Of a DNA stretch of 64,000 bases, positions 33,154 through 41,638 are shown piece after piece. The stretch is from Chitinophaga pinensis (GTDB lineage: Bacteria > Bacteroidota > Bacteroidia > 2-12-FULL-35-15), in the NCBI GenBank assembly GCA_945885475.1, contig CAMCYR010000006.1:1-64000 (forward strand), written 5' to 3'. How positions within the stretch are numbered: the stretch's first letter is position 1; each line of letters starts with the position of its first letter. The notes beneath the pieces were generated by a model that did not search any database, was not told the DNA's origin, and saw only the letters and a list, made by a program, of their open reading frames with translations. The position numbers and the translations under genes were made by a program.

Positions 33154-36100
33154 TTAATCTATCAGCGGTTTTAGTGTATTAATAGCATCATCAATTGATT
33201 TAATATTTTCAAAGGATAGTGTTAGTTTTCCATTTGTTTCTTTCATCTTACAGCTGCGTGCATTTTGCTGAACAAACTTTAAAACTTTAGTGAACGTCTC
33301 AGTTTGGTAATACGGTGAATTTTGATTTTGAATAAAATATCCGGTCATTCTGTTGTTCTTAAGCAATAACTTTTCAAATCCAATTTCCATCGCCAGCCAG
33401 CGCAAGCGTATGGTGTGTATCAATTCGATTGCTTGTTCGGGAACTGGGCCGAAACGATCGCGCAATTGTACTTCAAATTTTGCCAGGGCTTCTTCATTGA
33501 TCGAATCATCTAGCTCGCGGTATAAATTCAGTCGTTCTGTAATGTTATTTACATAATCATCCGGAATTAATATTTCCATGTCTGTGTCGATTACACAATC
33601 TGAAATATAAAGGCTGTGCTGTTTCTGCGTATATTTTTGAGAGCCGCCTACATCTGTGTTGCGCAATTCTTCATGTTCCATGCGCAATTCCATAATGGCT
33701 TCATCCAAAATTTTCTGATACATCTCGAATCCTATCTCATTTATGAATCCGCTTTGTTCACCTCCTAAAAGGTTTCCTGCTCCGCGAATATCCAGGTCGC
33801 GCATCGCAATATTGAAACCGCTTCCAAGATCTGAAAATTCTTCAATGGCTTTTAAGCGTTTGCGTGCTTCGGGCGTAAGTAAGGAAACAGGTGTTGTGAG
33901 CAGATAGCAAAATGCTTTTTTGTTGGAGCGGCCAACGCGGCCTCGCATCTGGTGCAGGTCGCTCAGTCCGAACATATGTGCCTGATTGATGATGATTGTA
34001 TTCGCATTGGAAATATCCAATCCGGCCTCAATAATTGTTGTAGCAACAAGCACGTCATATTCCCCATCAATAAAGTCCATCATCACCTGTTCCAATTTAT
34101 CTCCTTCCAATTGTCCGTGGCCAATTGCTACTTTCGCATCCGGGCACAATCGTTGAATCATTCCGGCTACTTCCATGATATTCTGAACACGGTTGTGAAC
34201 AAAAAATACTTGTCCGCCTCGCGAAATTTCAAATGAAACAGCATCCCTGATTATCTCTTCATTAAACGTATGTAACTCGGTTTGCACCGGATAACGATTG
34301 GGCGGTGGAGTGTTAATCACAGAAAGATCTCTTGCACCCATCATAGAAAATTGCAATGTGCGCGGAATGGGCGTAGCGGTGAGCGTTAAGGTATCAACAT
34401 TGTTCTTGATCGTTTTCAATTTATCTTTTACTGCAACACCGAATTTTTGCTCCTCATCGATAATGATCAGTCCAAGGTCTCTGAACTTTACCCCTTTCCC
34501 TACAATGCCGTGTGTGCCGATAAGAATATCAACGGTTCCTTTTGCTACTTTTTCAAGTGTTTCCTTTTGTTGTTTTGCCGATTTATATCTATTGATGTAA
34601 TCAACGTTACAAGGAAGTTCTTTCAGTCGTTCTTTAAATGTTTTATAATGTTGCAATGCAAGAATCGTTGTTGGAACGAGGATCGCAACCTGCTTGCTGT
34701 CGCAAACGGCTTTGAAAGCGGCACGAATAGCAACTTCTGTTTTCCCGAAGCCAACATCTCCGCAAACCAGCCTGTCCATAGGACATTCGCTTTCCATGTC
34801 TTTTTTTACATCAGCGGTCGATTTTATTTGGTCGGGGGTATCTTCATAAATGAAAGAAGCTTCTAGTTCATTTTGTAAATAATTATCCGGACTGAATTGA
34901 AAACCTTTCAATGCTTTTCGTTTCGCATAAAGTTGAATAAGATCAAACGCAATTTCTTTTACTTTTTTCTTCGTTTTTTGTTTTAAGGTGGCCCAGGTAT
35001 TTGTTCCGAGTTTATTGATCTTCGGCTCTGTTCCTTCTTTCCCGGAGTATTTCGCTATGCGGTGCAAGGAGTGAATGCTGATGTTTACAATATCATAATC
35101 TTTATAGACTAGACGAATGGTTTCCTGCGTCTTTCCATTTACTACAATTGTTTCCAATCCGCCATAACGCCCAACTCCATAGTCGATGTGTGTAATATAG
35201 TCTCCCGGATTCAATCCTTTTAATTCCTTTAATGTAAGTGCTTCATTCTTTTTAGAAAAACTACTTTTCAGTTTGAAGCGGTGATAACGGTCAAAGATCT
35301 GATGGTCGGTATAACAGGCTAATTTTAATTCATTATCAATAAATCCTTCATGTATGGATAAAAGAATAGGCGTGAATAAATTTGCATCTTCCGATTTTTT
35401 CGGAGCGATATCTTCAAAGATCTTATATAAGCGTTCAATTTGTTTGGCTGCATCAGCAAAAATAATATTCGACAATCCATTGCGAAGATTGCTTTTGAAA
35501 TTATCATTTAAAAAACTGAAATTTTTATTGAAGCTCGGTTGCGGAGAAAAATGATAGGTAATGATTTTTGTTGGCGACAATGAAAAGTGATTCCCGAATT
35601 CTACCAAGGGGAATCCCAGTGCTTGTTTGCTGAAAACGTCTCTATGGATGTACAATTCGTCAGGTGGCAGTTGCGCAATCACCGAATCTAGTTTATTGAA
35701 AGAGTTTTCAGCTATAGCAAATGCTTTCTCTATCCGATCCAGTGTTAATTGGAAATGCTTGAACCAGATCACAGAACTTTCAGGCAAGAATTCAAAAAGA
35801 GTTTGTCTACTTTCTTGTAAAAGTTTCGTTTGCACGTTTGGAATGATCGTACAATAAGTAAGTTTATGAATCGATAATTGAGATGTCGGATCAAAACTCC
35901 GAATAGAATCAACCTCGTTTCCTAAAAATTCTACGCGATATGGATGTTCGTTTGAAAAGGAGAAAATATCAACGATTCCACCGCGTACAGAATACTGTCC
36001 CGGTTCTACAACGTAATCAACGCGTTCGAATTCATATTCATTTAAAACTTCTGTAATAAAATCGATAGAAATCTTTTCAGCTTGTTTTAATGCTAATGTG

Positions 36101-36522
36101 TTCTTGCTAAGATGTGATTTTGTAACTACTTTTTCGGTGAGTGCTTCAGGATAAGTGACCACACAAATATGTTTTTTTCCTGTATTGATCTTGTTCAATA
36201 CTTCTGCACGCAATAAAATATTTGAGTTGTCTATTTCTTCGTGCTCGTAGGGCATACGGTAAGAAGCGGGAAAAAAAAGAACATTTTGTTCGCCTAATAA
36301 ATTTTCCAGATCATTCAGGAAATAGGCCGCCTCTTCTTTGTCGGCAAGTATAAGTAAATTTGTTTTGTGGATGTGTTGAAAAGCAGTTGCAGCGATAAAA
36401 GAAGCACCCGAACCGATTACGTTTTTGAGCTGGGTGCGCATAGCATTCCCGGCCAATTCTTGTATTAGTATAGAATTGTTACTGGATTCACCGTACTTTC
36501 TTAATATATCTTCCTTCGTCAC
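33154..36522 (-). CDS. mfd: Transcription-repair coupling factor Mfd
   Basis: Removes stalled RNA polymerase at lesions and recruits UvrA. The track starts at a TTG (36552), but a TACTTTTG promoter box overlaps those first codons. The GTG at 36522 (then TKEDILRKYGES) is a better start, giving about 1122 residues. Domains: UvrB-like N-part (VIGSGASFIAATAFQ), RNA-polymerase interaction domain (LNPGDYITHIDYGVGRYGGL), helicase motifs (CGDVGFGKTEVAIRAA Walker A, IIIDEEQKFG Walker B, TLTATPIPRTLQ, ATTIIEAGLDI, QMRGRVGRS) and a C-terminal TRCF domain. Full length. Confidence 0.95.
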   Translation of the reverse strand: MTKEDILRKYGESSNNSILIQELAGNAMRTQLKNVIGSGASFIAATAFQHIHKTNLLILADKEEAAYFLNDLENLLGEQNVLFFPASYRMPYEHEEIDNSNILLRAEVLNKINTGKKHICVVTYPEALTEKVVTKSHLSKNTLALKQAEKISIDFITEVLNEYEFERVDYVVEPGQYSVRGGIVDIFSFSNEHPYRVEFLGNEVDSIRSFDPTSQLSIHKLTYCTIIPNVQTKLLQESRQTLFEFLPESSVIWFKHFQLTLDRIEKAFAIAENSFNKLDSVIAQLPPDELYIHRDVFSKQALGFPLVEFGNHFSLSPTKIITYHFSPQPSFNKNFSFLNDNFKSNLRNGLSNIIFADAAKQIERLYKIFEDIAPKKSEDANLFTPILLSIHEGFIDNELKLACYTDHQIFDRYHRFKLKSSFSKKNEALTLKELKGLNPGDYITHIDYGVGRYGGLETIVVNGKTQETIRLVYKDYDIVNISIHSLHRIAKYSGKEGTEPKINKLGTNTWATLKQKTKKKVKEIAFDLIQLYAKRKALKGFQFSPDNYLQNELEASFIYEDTPDQIKSTADVKKDMESECPMDRLVCGDVGFGKTEVAIRAAFKAVCDSKQVAILVPTTILALQHYKTFKERLKELPCNVDYINRYKSAKQQKETLEKVAKGTVDILIGTHGIVGKGVKFRDLGLIIIDEEQKFGVAVKDKLKTIKNNVDTLTLTATPIPRTLQFSMMGARDLSVINTPPPNRYPVQTELHTFNEEIIRDAVSFEISRGGQVFFVHNRVQNIMEVAGMIQRLCPDAKVAIGHGQLEGDKLEQVMMDFIDGEYDVLVATTIIEAGLDISNANTIIINQAHMFGLSDLHQMRGRVGRSNKKAFCYLLTTPVSLLTPEARKRLKAIEEFSDLGSGFNIAMRDLDIRGAGNLLGGEQSGFINEIGFEMYQKILDEAIMELRMEHEELRNTDVGGSQKYTQKQHSLYISDCVIDTDMEILIPDDYVNNITERLNLYRELDDSINEEALAKFEVQLRDRFGPVPEQAIELIHTIRLRWLAMEIGFEKLLLKNNRMTGYFIQNQNSPYYQTETFTKVLKFVQQNARSCKMKETNGKLTLSFENIKSIDDAINTLKPLID

Positions 36523-36541
36523 AGTCTTCTGAAAATGGTTC

Positions 36542-36549
36542 CAAAAGTA
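36542..36549 (-). promoter_or_regulatory. -7 box TACTTTTG of mfd
   Basis: Minus-strand TACTTTTG overlaps the track's first mfd codons. With transcription starting about 7 bases further, only the GTG at 36522 could serve as start. Confidence 0.5.
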
Positions 36550-36667
36550 CAAAAAATAAACACGTATTTTTTTAGAAAAACGAGGGTTTAAATAGTTTTA
36601 TCTGCTTGGCTCGGAATAACAATTAGTTGTCAGGTGAAAGGTGAAAATGTCGAAATTCAATAGACAA

Positions 36668-36789
36668 TGTCACTTCGAGTAATTCCGACAAAAGGAGGAA
36701 TGTATCGAGAAGCGTTCTCGATACGCTTTACTCCGTTCCGCTACTCGAACTGACAAATGAACGGTCACTGCGAGCGGAGTCGAGAACAT
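36668..36789. repeat. Interspersed palindrome, TCTCGATAC family, copy 1
   Basis: An outer inverted repeat (TGTCACTTCGAGTA ... TACTCGAACTGACA, 36668-36755) encloses an inner one (TATCGAGAA / TTCTCGATA). A partial second unit (CACTGCGAGCGGAGTCGAGA) follows at 36764-36787. Related copies lie at 38392 and 39790. The gap has no gene. This is an interspersed palindromic repeat of the kind common in Bacteroidota intergenic regions. Confidence 0.85.
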
Positions 36790-36803
36790 CCTATTCGTAT
36801 GTA

Positions 36804-37823
36804 TTATACTTTCTCAGTTAATGAATATTTTTTCATGAAATCACCAGCCAGATCAACCATATCTGCGGATCCAAGAAAAAATGGCGTGCGTTGGTGAAGT
36901 TCTTTTATGTCAAGTTCCATAATACGCTTAAATCCATCAGTCGCTTTTCCTCCTGCTTGTTCCAGAATAAATGCCAAAGGGTTGCATTCGTATAATAAGC
37001 GAAGTTTTCCTTTCGGAGATTTTGCAGTTGTCGGGTAGATGTATACACCACCGGTAATTAAATTACGGTGAATATCAGCTACACCCGAACCGATGTATCT
37101 GGATGAATAGGGACGACCGCTTGCTTCGTCTTCTTCCTGACAATATTTTAAATATTTTTTAACTCCTTCTGGAAAATGAACATAATTTCCTTCGTTTATG
37201 GAATACGTTTTCGCTTGTTTAGGTGTTTGCATATTGGGGTGCGACAAACAAAATTCTCCGATCGATGGATCTAATGTAAATCCGTTCACTCCTTTTCCTG
37301 TTGTATAAACCATCATACAAGAAGAGCCATAGATAACATATCCTGCAGCAACTTGCTCGGTACCACGTTGCATAAAGTCTTCATATGTTCCAGGACCACT
37401 TAATGATGTTCTGCGGTAGATGGAGAAAATAGTCCCGATAGAAACATTCACATCAATATTGGAGGACCCATCTAGAGGATCCATTGCAACAACATACTTC
37501 GCGTTTTTTGATACTTCGTTATCAATTATAATGATATCTTCATTTTCCTCAGAAGCGATAGCGCAGCACTCACCACCTACACTTAGTGCAGCAATAAATT
37601 GTTCGTTCGCATATACATCAAGTTTTTTTACATTTTCTCCCTGAATATTGATTTCTCCGGCATCTCCTAAAATATCCGCCAATCCAGCTTTTGTAACTTC
37701 GCGGTTCACTATTTTAGAGGCGATGGCGATATCCCGCAACAACCGAGATAATTCACCTTTTGCATAAGGGAAATCCGCTTGTTTTTCAATAATAAATTGT
37801 CCTAACGTTTTAACTCTGCTCAT
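36804..37823 (-). CDS. fbp: Fructose-1,6-bisphosphatase class I
   Basis: Hydrolyses fructose 1,6-bisphosphate in gluconeogenesis. 339 residues, the usual size. Metal and substrate motifs are present: [14 protein letters not shown] (about 79), [19 protein letters not shown] (about 112; D-P-L-D-G-S metal site), [20 protein letters not shown] and [20 protein letters not shown] (about 267; C-terminal motif). The ATG is clear. It is a single gene on the minus strand diverging from the GNAT gene; the shared gap is 80 bases. Confidence 0.96.
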   Translation of the reverse strand: MSRVKTLGQFIIEKQADFPYAKGELSRLLRDIAIASKIVNREVTKAGLADILGDAGEINIQGENVKKLDVYANEQFIAALSVGGECCAIASEENEDIIIIDNEVSKNAKYVVAMDPLDGSSNIDVNVSIGTIFSIYRRTSLSGPGTYEDFMQRGTEQVAAGYVIYGSSCMMVYTTGKGVNGFTLDPSIGEFCLSHPNMQTPKQAKTYSINEGNYVHFPEGVKKYLKYCQEEDEASGRPYSSRYIGSGVADIHRNLITGGVYIYPTTAKSPKGKLRLLYECNPLAFILEQAGGKATDGFKRIMELDIKELHQRTPFFLGSADMVDLAGDFMKKYSLTEKV

Positions 37824-37890
37824 TGTTTGTTTATTTTGAATCTGTACAAATATCGTAATATTTTTGGAGGATAAAACCCAAAGAATTAAA

Positions 37891-37898
37891 TAACTTTG
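37891..37898 (+). promoter_or_regulatory. -7 box TAACTTTG of the GNAT gene
   Basis: TAACTTTG ends 5 bases before the ATG at 37904, so transcription would start at or next to the start codon: a leaderless or nearly leaderless mRNA. Confidence 0.5.
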
Positions 37899-37903
37899 CG
37901 ACC

Positions 37904-38377
37904 ATGAATATAACGATCAGAAAAGGGCTTAAATCAGACATCCCCCAAGTAGTAGAGCTGGTGAAAGAATTGGCGGCCTATGAAAAAGCTCCCGACGAAG
38001 TTGCCGTTACCATTGAAGAAATGGAATTGGATGGATTTGGGACGAACCCTATTTTCCAGTTTTTTGTGGCAGAGGTGGACGGAAAAACAGTTGGTATATC
38101 TTTGTATTATATTAAATATTCCACTTGGAAGGGGAGGTGTGTGTTTTTGGAAGATATCATCGTTACCGAGGAATATCGTAAATATGGTATCGGTAAAAAA
38201 TTATTTGATGAAGTAGTGAAAGTGGCAAAAGAAATGGGTGCGCGAAGAATGGAATGGCAGGTATTAGAATGGAATGAGCCTGCTATAAAATTTTATAAAA
38301 AAGTAAATTCACAGTTTGATAGCGAATGGGTAAATTGTAAGTTGAGTGAAGAACAAATTCAAGAGTATTTTAAGTAG
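37904..38377 (+). CDS. GNAT N-acetyltransferase, diamine-acetyltransferase-like
   Basis: 157 residues with the GNAT fold. The acetyl-CoA loop reads [16 protein letters not shown] (about 89-104; R/Q-x-x-G-x-G/A type), preceded by the strand [10 protein letters not shown], and followed by [34 protein letters not shown] and the FLEDI block resemble spermidine/spermine (SSAT-type) acetyltransferases. Substrate is likely a polyamine or other amine, from similarity only. No operon partner. Confidence 0.85.
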   Translation: MNITIRKGLKSDIPQVVELVKELAAYEKAPDEVAVTIEEMELDGFGTNPIFQFFVAEVDGKTVGISLYYIKYSTWKGRCVFLEDIIVTEEYRKYGIGKKLFDEVVKVAKEMGARRMEWQVLEWNEPAIKFYKKVNSQFDSEWVNCKLSEEQIQEYFK

Positions 38378-38391
38378 ACAATTCAATGTCC

Positions 38392-38415
38392 GTCAGTTCG
38401 AGCGGAGTCGAGAAC
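38392..38415 (+). repeat. Interspersed palindrome family, copy 2 (half unit)
   Basis: GTCAGTTCGAGCGGAGTCGA followed by GAAC, the same words as at 36764-36787. Only one arm is present, in the 111-base gap between the GNAT and aspartate kinase genes. Confidence 0.75.
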
Positions 38416-38488
38416 AAGGGACGAGAAGTAAAATTGCACTAGGATTTAATTGCCTACTGCCTATTGTATAATTGTATAATTTAGTTCA

Positions 38489-39778
38489 ATGAAAGTTTTC
38501 AAATTCGGTGGAGCGTCTGTTAAAGATGCAATTGCAGTAAAAAATGTTGCAGAAATAGTGAAACGTTTTCCAAAAGAAAATATTTTGGTGGTGATCTCTG
38601 CAATGGGTAAAGTAACAAATGCTTTGGAGCGTTTGACCGATGCTGTTTTTTATCCGGTGAGAAGTGCGGACGATAAAAAGACCGATGCCGCAACCATATT
38701 AGCGGAAATAAAAAAGTACCATTTCGATATTCTTTCAGAATTGTTTCCTTCAACTGATCATCCTGTTTTTATTGAAATCAATAATACGTTTGTTGAGTTG
38801 GATTGGGCAATTGAAGACGTACCCACAGAAAATTACAATTACGAATATGATAAGATCGTAAGCGTGGGTGAAGTGCTTTCAACCAAAATTGTAAATGCCT
38901 ATTTAAAAGAAGTAGGAATAAAAAGTGATTGGAAGGACGTCCGCGACTACATTCAAACGGACAATACATACCGTGAAGGGAAAGTGGATTGGGAACTCAC
39001 GCAATCATTGGTGAATACATTATTGGTACCACAATTTCAGAACGATTCGGTGATTGTTACACAAGGTTTTATTGGCGGCACCTCCGAAAATTTCACAACA
39101 ACATTGGGTCGTGAAGGTTCTGATTATACAGCTGCCATATTAGCGTTTACAACAAATGCCGAAAGTGTTACAATCTGGAAAGATGTTCCGGGAGTATTGA
39201 ATGCCGATCCGAAATGGTTTGATGAAACGAAGAAGTTAGATCAAATTTCATATCAGGATGCTATTGAGTTGGCATATTACGGAGCAACTGTTATTCATCC
39301 GAAAACGATCAAGCCGCTGCAGAATAAAAAAATTCCATTGTATGTAAAATCTTTTTTACATCCAGAGGAAAAAGGAACGGTGATCAACGAGATTGAGTCA
39401 CCATTGCCAATTCCTTGTTTTATCTTTAAAGTGAAACAAGTCTTGATCTCCATCTCTCCAAAAGATTTTTCATTCATTGCTGAAGAAAATTTCAGCGATA
39501 TCTTTAATCTTTTTTCCGAAAAACAAGTGAAGGTAAATGTGATGCAAAATTCTGCCATCAGTTTTTCGGTGAGTGTAGATGCGGATGAACGGAAACTGCC
39601 CGATTTGATCAAAACACTTCAAAAAAAATACAAAGTTCTGTACAATGATAATTTGGAATTAATTACAATCCGTTATTATGACCAAGCAACAATTGACAGA
39701 GTAACCATCGATAAAAAAATATTGTTGGAGGTGAAAAGCAGGTATACCGTTCAGTTGGTTGTGAAGCCGATGGCTTAA
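38489..39778 (+). CDS. lysC: Aspartate kinase, monofunctional
   Basis: Phosphorylates aspartate, first step toward lysine, threonine and methionine. 429 residues. Kinase signature at the N-terminus (MKVFKFGGASVKDA), VVISAMGKVTNAL, VTQGFIGGTSENFTTTLGRE with GSDYTAA after it (substrate site), and VPGVLNADPKW. The C-terminal 130 residues form the ACT-domain regulatory part (KVNVMQNSAISFSVSVDADE). There is no fused homoserine dehydrogenase. The symbol is by analogy; feedback specificity (Lys or Thr) cannot be told. Confidence 0.92.
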   Translation: MKVFKFGGASVKDAIAVKNVAEIVKRFPKENILVVISAMGKVTNALERLTDAVFYPVRSADDKKTDAATILAEIKKYHFDILSELFPSTDHPVFIEINNTFVELDWAIEDVPTENYNYEYDKIVSVGEVLSTKIVNAYLKEVGIKSDWKDVRDYIQTDNTYREGKVDWELTQSLVNTLLVPQFQNDSVIVTQGFIGGTSENFTTTLGREGSDYTAAILAFTTNAESVTIWKDVPGVLNADPKWFDETKKLDQISYQDAIELAYYGATVIHPKTIKPLQNKKIPLYVKSFLHPEEKGTVINEIESPLPIPCFIFKVKQVLISISPKDFSFIAEENFSDIFNLFSEKQVKVNVMQNSAISFSVSVDADERKLPDLIKTLQKKYKVLYNDNLELITIRYYDQATIDRVTIDKKILLEVKSRYTVQLVVKPMA

Positions 39779-39789
39779 AATCATTGTTC

Positions 39790-39897
39790 TGTCAGTTCGA
39801 GTGTTCCGAAGGAATGTATCGAGAACAAAGAAAACGAATCTTGAAATACTTCTCGATACAATTCTACTCCTTTGTCGTAGAATCACTCGAAGTGACA
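39790..39897. repeat. Interspersed palindrome family, copy 3 (full unit)
   Basis: Outer arms TGTCAGTTCGAGTG ... CACTCGAAGTGACA enclose ATGTATCGAGAA and TTCTCGATAC. It is organised like copy 1 with different spacer sequence, and lies between the convergent aspartate kinase and dehydrogenase genes, where it could act as a terminator. Confidence 0.85.
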
Positions 39898-39911
39898 ATT
39901 GTTATGAAACT

Positions 39912-40850
39912 TTATTTGGAAATACTAAGAATCTTATCCGCCAACACCTTCGCAATTTTCTCGTTGCTCTCATGCGTCCATCCGGCAATGTGGGGAGAAA
40001 GAATAACATTGTCGCACTGAATTAAATATTGAAATGCTTCAGGAAGTTGCAGTGTATCAAGTGCTTCAAATGAAATCCTTTCATACTCTAAAACATCCAG
40101 ACAAGCACCGCTTACTTTTCCGGTTTTTAAGTTTTTAACAAGGTCAGCTGTATGCAGCGATTTGCCTCTTGCGGTATTGATGATGTAAATATTTTTAGTA
40201 AATGAATTGATAAAGGAATCATTGATCATATAGTATGTTTCCTCAGATAGTGGCGTGTGTATACTCAATACATCTGCATTTTTAAAGAGATCTTCCAAAG
40301 TAGATTCTTTAATAAATTCATTTCCGAAATTCTTTTTGTATTTATCGTAAACCAATACATTCACTCCAAATCCTTTTAACCTTTCAGCAAAAGCGGATCC
40401 CATATTTCCATACCCAATAATCCCAACCGTTTTTCCCATCAATTCCACGCCGCGATTTCCTTCACGTATCCATTTCCCTTCACGCACCTCTTTATCCGCT
40501 CTTGTCAGATTATTAAACAAAGTCAGCAACATTCCGATTGCATGCTCAGCAACGGCATCGCGATTTCCTTCAGGTGCATGCAAACATTTTATTCCTTTTT
40601 GAACGGCATACTCCACATCAATATTTTCCATGCCTGCTCCTGCACGTGCAATGAATTTAAGTTTTGTTGCTTTATCAATACTATCTTTTGTAATCTTAAT
40701 TTTACTGCGTATCACTATACCATCATACAAATGGATGTTGTTTTCAATTTCTTCTTTAGACCACTGGTAAAAAAGATCGCAAGTATGTCCTGCTTTTTCA
40801 AGCGTTTCATGCAGCAAAGGGTGATTAGAGTCGATGAAAAGGATTTTCAT
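39912..40850 (-). CDS. D-2-hydroxyacid dehydrogenase (SerA-like)
   Basis: 312 residues. NAD-binding Rossmann motif GKTVGIIGYGNMGSAFAERL at about 137-156. Catalytic set: Arg in IINTARGKSL (about 224), Glu in LDVLEYE (about 245), His in LSPHIAGWTHES (about 282). The early part has FIARAGAGMENIDVEYA, typical for phosphoglycerate-dehydrogenase-like enzymes. It could oxidise 3-phosphoglycerate or a similar 2-hydroxyacid. It lacks the C-terminal ACT domain of long SerA. Single gene; serC is not nearby, so the pathway is uncertain. Confidence 0.85.
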   Translation of the reverse strand: MKILFIDSNHPLLHETLEKAGHTCDLFYQWSKEEIENNIHLYDGIVIRSKIKITKDSIDKATKLKFIARAGAGMENIDVEYAVQKGIKCLHAPEGNRDAVAEHAIGMLLTLFNNLTRADKEVREGKWIREGNRGVELMGKTVGIIGYGNMGSAFAERLKGFGVNVLVYDKYKKNFGNEFIKESTLEDLFKNADVLSIHTPLSEETYYMINDSFINSFTKNIYIINTARGKSLHTADLVKNLKTGKVSGACLDVLEYERISFEALDTLQLPEAFQYLIQCDNVILSPHIAGWTHESNEKIAKVLADKILSISK

Positions 40851-40864
40851 TTCGTGAATTTTTG

Positions 40865-40888
40865 TATCACAGATTTTTAACCTGTGAT
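40865..40888 (+). repeat. REP-like hairpin, left of rayT
   Basis: ATCACAG / CTGTGAT arms, loop ATTTTTAAC. Aligned with the reverse complement of the right-hand hairpin (41611-41640), about 22 of 30 bases agree (TATC[AG]CAG[AG]TTTT[CT]AACCTG), so the two are inverted copies of one element. A degenerate third, GGATTTCAACCTAGAG, lies at 40901. Confidence 0.65.
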
Positions 40889-40970
40889 TATATTTTCAAA
40901 GGATTTCAACCTAGAGATTTTTTATATTGAACAACTCTATTATAATCCTGTGTGACAAAACTAAGTAAAT

Positions 40971-41567
40971 TTAATTTAGTAAATCTAATCTAATAAAAGT
41001 ATGAGGCCATTTTTCCCAGTGTTCTGTCAGGCCCGCTTTAACAGGATTATTAATGACGTAATTTACGACATTTCTTAATTCTTTTTCACTTCTAATGAGG
41101 TGATCATAGCTTTCTTTCATCCAAAATGCTCCTTTTTTATTGAGAATAATGTTCGACTCTTTAGCTGTATATCTTTTTATGGAATGCATTATTTGGCTTA
41201 AATCGGGTGCTTCATCAGTAAGTTTTATTACAAGATGAACATGATTTGACATGATGCAATAACAGATTAATTGATAGTATTTTAAGTCAAAATGATGTAA
41301 AGCCTTTTTATTTATTTCTGCAACCTCCGGAATTGAGAGAAAGCTTTTGTCAGTTTTATATCGATCCATATATTCATCAAATGCTACAAAATAAGAATGT
41401 TTATTTGGCTGAATTATGAGTTCTTCTTTTTTATTCATAAACTCATTGTGAAGTTTCTCTATAATTTCTTTGGGCATGGAATCAACTAATCTGTAAGTAA
41501 TAAAAAAAATTCCTTGAGATGGATGAAGATGTGGTAAGTTTCTGCGGTGAAAAACAGGGTGTTGCAT
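40971..41567 (-). CDS. rayT: REP-associated tyrosine transposase (RAYT)
   Basis: 198 residues, Y1/HUH single-strand transposase superfamily. The start GIFFITYRLVDSMPK is typical, the HUH motif is in YCIMSNHVHLVIKL (about 103), and the catalytic Tyr is probably in SIKRYTAKESN (about 130). The C-terminal NVVNYVINNPVKAGLTEHWE is the family hallmark. RAYTs process REP hairpins in cis and are usually single-copy domesticated genes. Two related hairpins flank it in inverted orientation, supporting an intact module. Confidence 0.93.
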   Translation of the reverse strand: MQHPVFHRRNLPHLHPSQGIFFITYRLVDSMPKEIIEKLHNEFMNKKEELIIQPNKHSYFVAFDEYMDRYKTDKSFLSIPEVAEINKKALHHFDLKYYQLICYCIMSNHVHLVIKLTDEAPDLSQIMHSIKRYTAKESNIILNKKGAFWMKESYDHLIRSEKELRNVVNYVINNPVKAGLTEHWEKWPHTFIRLDLLN

Positions 41568-41616
41568 AAAGTAAGAAGAGGTTTTTTTAATAAGAATGAT
41601 ACTCTAGATGTAATTA

Positions 41617-41635
41617 CGCAGGTTGAAAACCTGCG
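41617..41635. repeat. REP-like hairpin, right of rayT
   Basis: Perfect 8-bp stem CGCAGGTT / AACCTGCG with a GAA loop, 50 bases before the rayT start and just after the mgtE stop. Inverted relative to the left hairpin. Confidence 0.75.
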
Positions 41636-41638
41636 ATA

